Shown here: in pieces, positions 48,866 to 57,196 of the stretch
Layout of the letters: each line of letters opens with the position of its first letter
Position numbering within the stretch: the stretch's first letter is position 1
Source: Streptomyces albofaciens JCM 4342
GTDB lineage: Bacteria > Actinomycetota > Actinomycetes > Streptomycetales > Streptomycetaceae
Assembly: GCF_008634025.1 (NCBI RefSeq)
Contig: NZ_PDCM01000001.1
Coordinates: 1,857,501-1,921,500, forward strand
Direction: 5' to 3'
Length of the DNA stretch: 64,000 bases
Position numbers and translations under genes: made by a program
Notes under the pieces: generated by a model
Database searches by the model: none
The model's input: the letters and a program-made list of their open reading frames with translations, nothing else
Told to the model about the DNA's origin: nothing

Positions 48866-49315
48866 TCAGCCCAGCTTCTTGAACAGGTACACGTCCTCGT
48901 GACCACCCGGTATCCCGGGCACGCGGCCCACCTCCTCGTACCCCTGGCGCTGGTAGAACCCCGGCGCCTGGAAGGTGTACGAGGACACCGCGGCGCGGTC
49001 ACAGCCGCGCCGGATCGCCTCTTCCTCCGCGGCCCGCAGCAGCTTTGCGCCCCAGCCTTCCGCGCGGCTGTCCTCCCGGACCCACAGCAGGTGGATGTCG
49101 CACAGCCCGCCCCAGGCACGGGCGCTCAGCCCGCCGATCAGCTCGCCGTCCGCGTCCGTCACCCGCACCGAGAACTCGGTCTCCTCGGCATGGCCCGTGG
49201 CCTCGGCGTTGAAGGCGTCGAGGCCCTCCTCCAGCTGTCTGACCAGCTCAGGGTCGTGTTCGCCGACGGTGAGGGCGGGACCCTGGCCCGGCGCCGGCTT
49301 CGTCACATCGCTCAT
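48866..49315 (-). CDS. GNAT acetyltransferase
   Basis: A 149-aa GNAT protein. LIGGLSARAWGGLCDIHLLWV and the acetyl-CoA loop EDSRAEGWGAKLLRAAEEEA near residues 80-100, then APGFYQRQGYEEVGRVPG, a form common in streptomycetes. Substrate unknown. It lies convergent to nothing; the downstream gap leads to the TauD leader promoter. Confidence 0.85.
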   Translation of the reverse strand: MSDVTKPAPGQGPALTVGEHDPELVRQLEEGLDAFNAEATGHAEETEFSVRVTDADGELIGGLSARAWGGLCDIHLLWVREDSRAEGWGAKLLRAAEEEAIRRGCDRAAVSSYTFQAPGFYQRQGYEEVGRVPGIPGGHEDVYLFKKLG

Positions 49316-49485
49316 GGCCGAGTATCCCCACAGGCGTCGTGCGCCCCGCTACCGACTTTCGTCGCCGATCCACTGACTTTCGTCGCCGAATGGCCTCGTC
49401 GTCCACTGTCCGCCGCCCGCCGCCCGCCGCCCGCCGCCTGCCGCCCGCCGTCCTTCGTGCCCGCCCCGTCCGCCGCCCAACGCCC

Positions 49486-50337
49486 TCAGTCGTCGATCCC
49501 GGACCGTTCCACCCCCGCCACGATGTACCGCTGCAACAGCACGAACACGACCACCAGCGGCGCGATCGAGATCGCCGCGGCGATGAACAGCTCGTGCAGG
49601 TTGAGGTTCTGGGCCGTGGTGAACGTGGACAGCGCCACCTGTACCGTCCAGGACTCGCGGTCCTGCCCGATGACCAGCGGCCACAGGAACGCGTTCCACG
49701 CGCCGATGAAGACGATCGTGCCGACTGCGGCGAAGACCGGCCGCGAGTTGGGCACCACGATGCGCCAGTACGTACGCCAGTAGCCCAGCCCGTCCACCCG
49801 TGCCGCGTCCTCCAACTCCCGTGGGAAGCCCAGGAAGTACTGGCGGAATATGAAGCAGGCGAAGGCGCTGAACAGGGTGGGGATGATCAGGCCGCGCAGG
49901 GTGGAGATCCAGCCGAGCGTCGAGACGAGGACGAAGCTGGGGACGAAGGTGACCGCCGCCGGGACCATCAGGGTGCCGAGGATGGCGTAGAAGACGACGT
50001 TCGCGTGCCGGTACGGGATGCGCGCCAGCCCGTACCCGGCCAGCGACGCGAGCAGCACCGTGCCGACGGTCGTGGACACCGCGATCAGCGTGGAGTTCAG
50101 CAGCGCCCGCGCCAGCGGCAGGTTCGGGTCGGCGAAGACCTCGGTCAGATTCGACCACTGGATGTCACGCGGGAAGAACGTCCAGTCGGGGGCGGTGATG
50201 TCCTGCTCGGTGGCCAGGCCGTTGCGTACGAGCAGGTAGAAGGGGATGAGGAAGAGGACGGCGAGGATGGTGACGATCACTGCGCGCAGGACGCGGCCGG
50301 TCCGTACGCGGGGGTCCACCCGCTTCGATGCGGTCAT
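49486..50337 (-). CDS. sugar ABC transporter permease (MalG-like)
   Basis: A 283-aa carbohydrate uptake-1 permease with six membrane segments and the EAA loop RELEDAARVDGLGYWRTYWR that docks to the ATPase. Last gene of a three-gene set (binding protein, MalF-like, MalG-like) with a 6-nt gap to the previous gene. No ATPase is encoded; streptomycete sugar systems usually share MsiK. Confidence 0.93.
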   Translation of the reverse strand: MTASKRVDPRVRTGRVLRAVIVTILAVLFLIPFYLLVRNGLATEQDITAPDWTFFPRDIQWSNLTEVFADPNLPLARALLNSTLIAVSTTVGTVLLASLAGYGLARIPYRHANVVFYAILGTLMVPAAVTFVPSFVLVSTLGWISTLRGLIIPTLFSAFACFIFRQYFLGFPRELEDAARVDGLGYWRTYWRIVVPNSRPVFAAVGTIVFIGAWNAFLWPLVIGQDRESWTVQVALSTFTTAQNLNLHELFIAAAISIAPLVVVFVLLQRYIVAGVERSGIDD

Positions 50338-50343
50338 CGGCGA

Positions 50344-51408
50344 TCAGTCCTCCTTCCGCCCGAGCCCGAACCAGCGGGCCTGTACGACGGTCGCCACCGC
50401 GATGATCAGCGCGAGGATGACCGCTCCGGCGCTCCCCAGCCCGAGGTTCTGCTCCTGGCCGAGCGCGGTGTAGTAGAGGTAGACCAGTGGCGGGCGGGCG
50501 TACGGCGGGTAGCCGCGCGCGTCGGACATCAGGTTGTAGAACTCGTCGAACGCCTGGAACGCGTTGATCACCAGCAGCAGGACGACGGCGACCGAGGTCG
50601 CGCGCAGCTGCGGCAGGGTGATGTGGCGCAGTGTCTGCCAGCCGGGCCGCGCGCCGTCCACCGCGGCGGCCTCGTACAGTCGCGGAGAGATCCGTTGCAG
50701 TCCCGCCAGGAACAGAATCATGTAGAAACCGGCCTGGAGCCATAGCCGTACGGTCACGATCACCAGCCAGTACCAGGGCGGGTCGGACGTGGCCAGCCAG
50801 GCGGTCTGATCCGTGCCGAACCATCCCAGCACGGTGTTGGCGAGCCCGAACCGGACCCCGTTGAAGATCGACAGCTTCCAGATGAGCGCGGCGACCACGT
50901 ACGAGCAGGCGGTCGGCAGGAAGAAGACCGAGCGGAAGAACGCCTGGGCGAAGCGCAGCCGGTTGACCATGAGCGCGAGGGCCAGCGACAGCACATACGT
51001 CGCGGGCACGATGAAGGCCGTGAACAGCACGAACGTGCCCAGACTGCTCAGGAACGCCTGATCGCCCAGCATCGACGCGTAGTTGTCCAGTCCGACGAAA
51101 TCCGTCGGGCTGACCGTGTTGTGCGCGTCGAAGAAGCTGAGATAGACGCTCCAGGCCAGCGGTACGTAGGTGAAGAGCGCGAGACCGATGGCGAAGGGTC
51201 CGACGAAGGCCCAGAACCAGAGGTTACGGTTCTGCGGGCCGCGGAAGCGCCGCAGACGGCCGGTGACGTCGCCGCCCCGGCCACCCGCGGCGGCTCCGCG
51301 GGCCTGCCTGCCCGCCTCGGCTCCCCGATCCCGCCCGTCCGCGTCGGCCCCTCGAACCCGCCCGCCCGCAGCTCGCCCGCCCACCGGCGCCCCGTCCACG
51401 TTCTTCAC
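50344..51408 (-). CDS. sugar ABC transporter permease (MalF-like)
   Basis: A 354-aa permease. Residues about 65-354 form a six-segment MalF-like domain (LWFWAFVGPFAIGLALFTYV; EAA loop SPRLYEAAAVDGARPGWQTL). The first 60 residues are a G/A/R-rich low-complexity tail with no membrane segment, unusual for the family. GTG 51408 overlaps the stop of the binding-protein gene (GTGA), so they are coupled. A larger ORF in this frame runs antisense-like under the binding-protein gene and is rejected. Confidence 0.9.
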   Translation of the reverse strand: MKNVDGAPVGGRAAGGRVRGADADGRDRGAEAGRQARGAAAGGRGGDVTGRLRRFRGPQNRNLWFWAFVGPFAIGLALFTYVPLAWSVYLSFFDAHNTVSPTDFVGLDNYASMLGDQAFLSSLGTFVLFTAFIVPATYVLSLALALMVNRLRFAQAFFRSVFFLPTACSYVVAALIWKLSIFNGVRFGLANTVLGWFGTDQTAWLATSDPPWYWLVIVTVRLWLQAGFYMILFLAGLQRISPRLYEAAAVDGARPGWQTLRHITLPQLRATSVAVVLLLVINAFQAFDEFYNLMSDARGYPPYARPPLVYLYYTALGQEQNLGLGSAGAVILALIIAVATVVQARWFGLGRKED

Positions 51409-52694
51409 TTCTTCTTCGCCCGCTGCAACTCCGAGTTGACCTTCCGCACGACTGCTTTCAGTTCCGTCTCCGGATAGGCGCCGTCCTTGATGATGTGGTT
51501 CAGTGCGTCCTGATAGGCGTTCTTGCTCGGGGTCGTCCAGAGCAGCGGTTCGGCGTAGCCGTGGTCGGTGGCGAAGCGCACCGCCTCCGCCGCCGGGCCC
51601 TCCTGGAGCTGCTTCGCCTTCTTGGCGAGCGAGGTGCGGGCGGGGATGTGGAAGCCGTACGAGAGGGCAAAGTCCAGTTGCTTGTCGGTTCCGTCCACCC
51701 ACAGCCACTTCACGAACGCCTTGGCCTCCTTCTGGTGCTTGCTGCGCGCGCTGACCGCCGAGCCGTACGCGCCGACCGGCACCGTGGGCCGGCCGCCGGC
51801 GCCGTCCTTCGGGAACGGCAGCACCCCGAAGTCGTCCCCCAGGGCCTTCTTGACCTGCGGCAACGCCCACAGCCCCGACCACTGCACGGCGGTCAGCCCC
51901 TGGATGAAGGCCGCCGGGTCGGACCAGTCCGTCGGCGCGCCGAGCAGCAGTGATCCGTCGGCGTACAACTGCCGGATCTTGCCGAGGACGCGAGCGGCGG
52001 CCGGGTCGTCGAAGCCGACCTTCCCGTCCTCCGTGATCAGGCTCAGCCCCGCGGCGAACAGCGGGGTGCCGCCCAGCACCGCGGCCCCGCCGTCGTTGCC
52101 CAGGAACAGCCCCTTGACCTTGTCCTTCCGGTGGTGCCGCGTCAGCGTTCGCGCCGCCTCGACCAGCTCGTCCACGCTCTGCGGCGGCCGCACCCCCGCC
52201 GCCGTCAGCATGCTCTTCCGGTAGAAGAGGAACTGCGTGTCTATGGTCTGCGGAACCGCCCAGATCTTGTCCTGCCAGATCTTCGGCTTGAGCACGGCTT
52301 GGTTGAAATCGTCCTTCACCGACTCGATCTGCTCGGTCACGTCCACGACCTGACCGCCCTTGATCTGGTCGAGTTTCGGCCCGTCGGCCTCGAAGACGTC
52401 CGGCCCCGAGTCGGTCAGCAGCGCGGCAGCGGTCTGCCGGTCGTAGTCGCCGGGCCGCCACTGCACGGTGACCCGCGCCTTGTCGTACGCGGCGGCATAC
52501 CGCTTCACGGCCGCCTCGGTACCGGGCTCGCCGTACTGGTGGTACCACTGGCTGAGCGCGGGTCCCGAACCCTTGCCGCTCCGGCCGGTGTTGGAGCCGC
52601 AGGCCGCCAGTACGCCGGTGAGCGTGGCGCCCCCGGCCGCGGCGAGCAGCCGCCGTCTGCCGATACCGAAACCTGTGCCGTTGCCGCGTGTCAT
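51405..52694 (-). CDS. sugar-binding lipoprotein (extracellular solute-binding, family 1)
   Basis: A 429-aa lipoprotein. N-terminus FGIGRRRLLAAAGGATLTG followed by lipobox LAAC, with a Tat-like double-Arg. The body has family-1 motifs (YGEPGTEAAVKRYAAAYDK; SGLWALPQVKKALGDDFG). It delivers an oligosaccharide or sugar to the two permeases. ATG 52694. The ligand cannot be told from the sequence; no glycosidase gene is in the set. Confidence 0.92.
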   Translation of the reverse strand: MTRGNGTGFGIGRRRLLAAAGGATLTGVLAACGSNTGRSGKGSGPALSQWYHQYGEPGTEAAVKRYAAAYDKARVTVQWRPGDYDRQTAAALLTDSGPDVFEADGPKLDQIKGGQVVDVTEQIESVKDDFNQAVLKPKIWQDKIWAVPQTIDTQFLFYRKSMLTAAGVRPPQSVDELVEAARTLTRHHRKDKVKGLFLGNDGGAAVLGGTPLFAAGLSLITEDGKVGFDDPAAARVLGKIRQLYADGSLLLGAPTDWSDPAAFIQGLTAVQWSGLWALPQVKKALGDDFGVLPFPKDGAGGRPTVPVGAYGSAVSARSKHQKEAKAFVKWLWVDGTDKQLDFALSYGFHIPARTSLAKKAKQLQEGPAAEAVRFATDHGYAEPLLWTTPSKNAYQDALNHIIKDGAYPETELKAVVRKVNSELQRAKKK

Positions 52695-52781
52695 GCCGAT
52701 CGCCCCCTGCGTGGCTCGTGCGCCGTGTCCGTTGCTGCCTGGCCGTTCCGTGTGTCCGCCGGTGTCGTCCCGCCGCGTACG

Positions 52782-52794
52782 TGATCGACGATCA
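52782..52794. promoter_or_regulatory. palindrome upstream of the sugar ABC operon
   Basis: TGATCG-A-CGATCA, a perfect 13-bp palindrome 88 bp upstream of the binding-protein ATG, in the gap shared with the divergent SDR gene. Possible operator; no regulator gene is adjacent. Near 52900-52956, GTGTTCCCAC occurs twice. Confidence 0.4.
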
Positions 52795-53003
52795 TCGTCC
52801 GCCGCGCGCCTACTCTGCCGTACCCGCGTGAAGGACGCGTTGCACCTGCGCGAAACCGGCCGGTGGCGGCGCCCGTAGGAGTGAGCACCGCGCGACGGCA
52901 CGGTGTTCCCACGCGGACCGGCCCCCGCGCCAGCCTGGTGTTCCCACACCCAGGCTCAGCAGGCTCTCCCCGCGCATCGGCGCGCGCCCGCACCATCTCT
53001 TGC

Positions 53004-53762
53004 ATGAACCGCTTCACGAACAAGACAGTTCTGATCACCGGTGGTACCAGCGGCATGGGGTTCGCCGCCGCCCGCCGGTTCCTCGACGAGGGCGCGTACG
53101 TCGTCATCACCGGCCGCGACCAGGCCCGACTCGACGCGGCGGCCGCCCGCCTCAACGCCCCGGACCACCTCCTGGCCGTACGCGCCGACGCGGCGTCCCT
53201 GCCCGACCTGGACGCGCTCGTACGGGACATCGAAGCCTGGCGCGGCACCCTGGACGCGGTCTTCGCCAATGCGGGCGTCGGCATCTTCAAGCCCAGCGCC
53301 GAACTGACCGAAGCCGACTTCGACACCACCGTCGACGTCAACTTCAAGGGCGTCTTCTTCACCGTTCAGAAGGCGCTCCGCCTCATGGACCGAGGCGGCG
53401 CCATCGTCCTGAACGCCTCGTGGACCCTCTACCGTGGCATGCCGGTGGCCACGGCGTACTCGGCCACGAAGGCCGCCGTCCACAATCTGGCCCGCACCCT
53501 CGGCGCCGACCTGGCGCCCCGCGGCATCCGCGTCAACTCGGTGAGCCCCGGCTACATCGATACGGAGATGTTCCGCGCCGCGAACACGGACCCCGACGCC
53601 GAGGCCCGCCTCGCGGCCGAAGTCCCCCTCCAGGCCGTCGGCCAGGCCGACCAGGTCGCCGCCGCCGTGGCTTTCCTGGCGTCGGACGACGCGTCGTATG
53701 TGACAGGGCAGGACTTGGTGGTCGACGGGGGCCTGGTGGGGTCGCGGCCGGTGGCGTCCTAG
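53004..53762 (+). CDS. short-chain dehydrogenase/reductase
   Basis: A 252-aa classical SDR. NAD(P)-binding TGGTSGMGFAAA near residues 11-22, NAG motif FANAGVG, catalytic Ser in VLNASW and YSATK (Tyr/Lys). C-terminus ends DLVVDGGLVGSRPVAS. Start ATG 53004 has CACCAT 7 nt upstream and no Shine-Dalgarno. Substrate unknown. A larger in-frame ORF from 52863 is rejected. Confidence 0.92.
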   Translation: MNRFTNKTVLITGGTSGMGFAAARRFLDEGAYVVITGRDQARLDAAAARLNAPDHLLAVRADAASLPDLDALVRDIEAWRGTLDAVFANAGVGIFKPSAELTEADFDTTVDVNFKGVFFTVQKALRLMDRGGAIVLNASWTLYRGMPVATAYSATKAAVHNLARTLGADLAPRGIRVNSVSPGYIDTEMFRAANTDPDAEARLAAEVPLQAVGQADQVAAAVAFLASDDASYVTGQDLVVDGGLVGSRPVAS

Positions 53763-53788
53763 ACCTCACCCACTACGCGAGCCGGGCC

Positions 53789-53905
53789 TGACCACCGTCG
53801 GGCCTGGCCACCGCCGCCGGGCCTGACCTCCGCGGCCGGGCCTGGCCGCCGCCGTTGGGTCTGGCCACCGCCGTTGGGCCTGGCCACCGCCGCCGGGCCT
53901 GACCA
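53789..53905. repeat. 19-bp tandem repeat array
   Basis: About six copies of TGGCCACCGCCGCCGGGCC with small variations (TGACCTCCGCGGCCGGGCC, TGGCCGCCGCCGTTGGGTC) between the SDR gene and the MerR gene. No coding frame continues through it. Confidence 0.85.
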
Positions 53906-53928
53906 GGTCGCCTGTGCCCGGCGCCCGG

Positions 53929-54333
53929 TCAATTCGCCTCGGCCATGATCGACCGAGGCGCTCCCGGCTCCCCGGCGCTCTGAAAGGGCGCGGCGGCGAT
54001 GACGGTGTCGAGCATCGTGCGGGAGGCCCGCAACTCCTCGATGGCGCGGGTGATCCGCTCGCTCTCCTGCCGCAACTGGGCGACCAGATCCGGACAGGTG
54101 GGTACGAGACGGCCGTCGTCCGATCGGATGCAGGGGAGCACCTGAGCGATCAGAGAGGTCGGCAGGCCGGCTGCCAGCAGACAGCGGATGCGGCGCACCA
54201 ACTCGACGTCCGACTCGCTGTAGACGCGGTAGCCGCTCGGCAGCCGCTCCGGTTCCAGCAGTCCTTGCTGCTCGTAATAGCGCAGCAGCCGCTCATGGAC
54301 TCCCGTGCGCCGCACCATTTCCTTCATACGCAT
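53929..54333 (-). CDS. MerR-family regulator
   Basis: A 134-aa regulator: helix-turn-helix RMKEMVRRTGVHERLLRYYE at residues 2-21, wing LPSGYRVYSESD, then a dimerisation coiled coil (LVAQLRQESERITRAIEELR). There is one Cys in LPCIRSDD and one in PTCPDL, possible sensor residues. ATG 54333 is the conserved MRMKE start. Divergent from a hydrolase gene, the expected target of the 20-bp spacer promoter between them. Confidence 0.93.
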   Translation of the reverse strand: MRMKEMVRRTGVHERLLRYYEQQGLLEPERLPSGYRVYSESDVELVRRIRCLLAAGLPTSLIAQVLPCIRSDDGRLVPTCPDLVAQLRQESERITRAIEELRASRTMLDTVIAAAPFQSAGEPGAPRSIMAEAN

Positions 54334-54366
54334 GCGGCTCGCGCCTCCCCCTGCGCAACGCGCGGC

Positions 54367-54398
54367 TTGACTCTGACACTGATGTCGGAGTTTAGCGT
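54367..54398 (+). promoter_or_regulatory. MerR-type promoter of the hydrolase gene
   Basis: TTGACT (54367-54372) and TAGCGT (54393-54398) are 20 bp apart, the over-long spacing typical of MerR-controlled promoters. The imperfect dyad CTCTGACA-CTGA-TGTCGGAG (54371-54390) fills the spacer. The -10 ends 7 nt before the hydrolase ATG, so the mRNA is probably leaderless. Confidence 0.72.
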
Positions 54399-54405
54399 CG
54401 GCGCC

Positions 54406-55215
54406 ATGATCACCGATTTCTCGCTTCCCCTGTCCGACCTCGATGTCCTCGTGAAGGGCAGTGGCCCCGCGCTCCTGCTCGCCCACGGTGCCGGTGGCGG
54501 CATCCAGGGAAACTTCGGCCTCGTCCTCGACGACCTCGCCCAGGACCACACCCTCGTCGGCCCGCACTACCCGGGAGCGGGTGGTTCCCCCGTGGCCACC
54601 GAGCCTCTGGAACTGGACGACCTCGCCGACCGGCTGGTCGCCGCCGCCGTCGCGGCGGGCCAGGAGTCGTTCGCCGTGCTGGGGGAGTCGCTCGGCAGCG
54701 CCGTGGCCGTCCGGATCGCCGCCCGGCATCCCGAGCGGGTACGGGCACTCGTCCTCACCGCCGGTTTCCCGGTCGCGGACCCCGTCCTGGACCTGGCCGC
54801 CCGGCTCATCAAGACCTTGGGCGGCGCGGGCCGGTGGGAGGACGTGGCACGGCTCGCTCTCCTCTCGTGCCTGTCGCCGGCGGACCTGGCGGACATCGAA
54901 CCGGCCGACCTCGACGCGGCGGTCGCCCAGACCCTGGCCGGGATGCCGCCGGGCATGCTGGACCACTTCGACCTGGTGTCCCGCGTGGACGTCCGGTCGG
55001 ACCTGGAAAACCTGTCCGTGCCCACCCTGGTGGTAGCGCCCACGGGGGACCGGCTGGTGCTGCCGGAGAGCTCGTACCGTCTGGCCGCGGGCATCCCGGG
55101 CGCCAAGCTCATCGAACTGCCCGGCGCGGCCCACATCCTGAACGAGGCCGACCGCGCGACGTGGCTGCACCACGTCCGCGAGTTCCTCGGCGCCCTTGCC
55201 ACGGCATCGGTGTGA
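54406..55215 (+). CDS. alpha/beta hydrolase
   Basis: A 269-aa alpha/beta hydrolase: HGAGGG oxyanion loop (LLLAHGAGGGIQGNF), nucleophile elbow GESLGS (Ser in place of GxSxG), acid-region TGDRLVLPES, catalytic His in GAAHIL. Target small molecule unknown. ATG 54406 is the better start; the longer frame runs antisense through merR. Likely induced through the divergent MerR protein. Confidence 0.9.
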   Translation: MITDFSLPLSDLDVLVKGSGPALLLAHGAGGGIQGNFGLVLDDLAQDHTLVGPHYPGAGGSPVATEPLELDDLADRLVAAAVAAGQESFAVLGESLGSAVAVRIAARHPERVRALVLTAGFPVADPVLDLAARLIKTLGGAGRWEDVARLALLSCLSPADLADIEPADLDAAVAQTLAGMPPGMLDHFDLVSRVDVRSDLENLSVPTLVVAPTGDRLVLPESSYRLAAGIPGAKLIELPGAAHILNEADRATWLHHVREFLGALATASV

Positions 55216-55229
55216 CCGCTGCGGCCCGT

Positions 55230-55268
55230 GGGCAACCGGCTCGGCGTCCATGGCGTCCCCGGTTGCCC
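55230..55268. terminator. hairpin after the hydrolase gene
   Basis: GGGCAACCGG / CCGGTTGCCC, a 10-bp stem with a 19-nt loop; no T run. The rest of 55216-55488 shows nothing else. Confidence 0.5.
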
Positions 55269-55488
55269 GCCTCGGCCGGTGCGTTCGGCGAAAGTCCAGG
55301 TCAGGACGATTGTCAGACCCCTGGTGCATGCTCGTCGTACAGGGCTCTCGCAAGCCGACGGCTTACGGCCCTGCGACCGTGACCTGCGCCTGTCCCCGAG
55401 GAGTCGTCCATGATCATCGTGTCCGCAAGCGCCACGTCATGTCCGGGGTGGAGGCGGCGTAGAAGCCGGCCTTCGGCACGCTCATGGG

Positions 55489-55668
55489 TCACGGCTCCGG
55501 GTGGAGTGTGGTGAGGAAGGATGCCCAGGCGGCGGGGCTGACGTGGAGGGTCGGGCCGTCGGTGCGCTTGGAGTCACGTATGGCGATGGTGTGGGGGTCA
55601 TCCGTAGCCACCTCCACGCACTCGCGATCAGCGCTGCTGTAGGTGGACTTGCGGAATGCCCGTGTCAT
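55489..55668 (-). CDS. DUF397 small protein
   Basis: A 59-aa protein of the DUF397 family: FRKSTYSSADRECVEVA, then VATDDPHTIAIRDSKRTDGP and LHVSPAAWASFLTTL. The ribosome site AAGGAG lies in the end of the upstream XRE gene (3-nt gap), so the two are coupled. DUF397 proteins pair with XRE regulators in streptomycetes (WhiJ/AbaA-type loci) and modulate them. Confidence 0.88.
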   Translation of the reverse strand: MTRAFRKSTYSSADRECVEVATDDPHTIAIRDSKRTDGPTLHVSPAAWASFLTTLHPEP

Positions 55669-55671
55669 CGT

Positions 55672-56553
55672 TCACATCTCCTTGTGCAAGGCGTTGATGA
55701 ATGTTTCCGAGTCGGCAGGTGAGAGCGCACTTGCAACAAGGCGTTGGAAGAGCCTGTCGTGCTGGGCCGCGCCGTCGCCGCCTTCGACCCACAGTTGTCC
55801 CATGGCTGTCTCGGTGTAAACAACATCCATGGCGCCGGGTTCCGCAAACGAGATGATGTTGAACGTGCCGCCCATGCCGGCGTGCTCTCCCGCGGCGAAG
55901 GGCAGGACCTGGACCTTGACGTTCTGTTGCTGGGATGCCGTGACCAGGCTTTTGAGCTGTTCGCGCATGACATCGCCGCCGCCGACCAAGTGGCGCAGAG
56001 CCGCTTCGTGGATCACGGCCCACAGGAACAGTGGTGCTCGGCCGGTCAGACGCTGCTGGCGCGCCAGGCGTGTGTCGACTACCCGCTGCCCGCCGTCGGC
56101 ATGTTCACGTGACGAGTTCCCGAAGGCAAGGGCACGTACGTAGTCGGGTGTCTGGAGGAGCCCGGGCACGAAGGACAGTTGCCACGTCCGGATGGTGGTC
56201 GCGGCGTTCTCCAACGTGACGTACTCGCGCATATCCCCTAGGTCGGGGAAGTCGTTCCACCATCCCTTCGCCTTGCGCCGCTCGCGATCCACGCGTGCCA
56301 GTTCCAACAGGCCGCCCACCGTGGCCGGGTCGCACACGTCGTACAACTCGCACAGGATGCGGATGTCCGGGTCGCGCATCGGGACCCAGCCGCTCTCCAT
56401 CCTGGCGATCTTGCCGGTCGACGCGCTGATGACCTTGGCCGCCTGGCCTTGCGTCAGGCCGGCGGCCAGCCGGTGCTTGGTGAGTTCGCCGCCGAGGCGG
56501 CGGCCCAGGACGGTCGACATGCGGTTGCCCTGTGATGTCTGGCTGCGTTCCAT
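55672..56553 (-). CDS. XRE regulator, DUF5753 type (WhiJ-like)
   Basis: A 293-aa protein with an N-terminal helix-turn-helix (LTKHRLAAGLTQGQAAKVIS near 26-45) and a DUF5753-type C-terminal domain (YVRALAFGNSS, GGGDVMREQLKSLV, VQVLPFAAGEHAGMGGTFNI). A GTG nine nt upstream is in frame; ATG 56553 has GAAGG at good spacing. Forms a unit with the DUF397 gene behind it and is divergent from an anti-sigma-like ATPase. Confidence 0.9.
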   Translation of the reverse strand: MERSQTSQGNRMSTVLGRRLGGELTKHRLAAGLTQGQAAKVISASTGKIARMESGWVPMRDPDIRILCELYDVCDPATVGGLLELARVDRERRKAKGWWNDFPDLGDMREYVTLENAATTIRTWQLSFVPGLLQTPDYVRALAFGNSSREHADGGQRVVDTRLARQQRLTGRAPLFLWAVIHEAALRHLVGGGDVMREQLKSLVTASQQQNVKVQVLPFAAGEHAGMGGTFNIISFAEPGAMDVVYTETAMGQLWVEGGDGAAQHDRLFQRLVASALSPADSETFINALHKEM

Positions 56554-56746
56554 GCTGCTCACCTTCGCTCGTGGACGGCGGCGCGGGTGCCGAATCGTGG
56601 CTCGGCAACTCTCCCGGGTGAAATTTGCACCGCTCGATTGTGGCCGCCGCCATCGCGCCCCTACCGTCCGTAACGACCGAACTGCCCGCGCGGCCGCATC
56701 AGTTGGCGCAGGGGTGCGCGCTGCTCGTACTCGGAGGTGGCCGTCG

Positions 56747-57196
56747 ATGATCTCTCCGCATGACCCCGTGGAAACCGTCCTCTACGAGGACCTGCTCGAC
56801 TACACGCCGTTCCCCAGGAGCGTGCGGCTCGCGCGGTACCGGATGGCCCGGCTGCTGTGGGAATGGGGGTACGGACACCTCGTGGACGACGCCGAGTTGG
56901 TGGTGTCGGAGCTGCTGACGAACGCGATCACGCACGGCAGGGTGCCCGGCCGGCTGGTGCGGGTACATCTGACGGTCGGCAAAGACGTGCTGCGGCTGTC
57001 GGTCAGCGACGCGCGAGGGGAACTGCGGCCGTGCGTACGGGAGCCAGGGGACGACGCTTCCGGAGGGCTCGGGCTGGTGCTCGTCCAGGAACTGGCCATG
57101 CGGTGGGGCGTACGGGACAGGGAGGTCGGCAAGACCGTGCGGTGCGAGCTGGACATCAGGCGGGGGCGACCGCCGGGGGCGGGCCGCCGAGGATGA
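56747..57196 (+). CDS. ATP-binding anti-sigma-factor-like protein
   Basis: A 149-aa HATPase_c_2 domain (RsbW/SpoIIAB-like): LVVSELLTNAITHGR (N box), VSDARGELRPC and GGLGLVLVQELAMRWGV (G box). GGAGGTGG lies 7 nt before ATG 56747. Such genes sit beside XRE/DUF397 pairs in streptomycetes. Its last 41 nt overlap the 3' end of the convergent dioxygenase gene. Confidence 0.88.
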   Translation: MISPHDPVETVLYEDLLDYTPFPRSVRLARYRMARLLWEWGYGHLVDDAELVVSELLTNAITHGRVPGRLVRVHLTVGKDVLRLSVSDARGELRPCVREPGDDASGGLGLVLVQELAMRWGVRDREVGKTVRCELDIRRGRPPGAGRRG

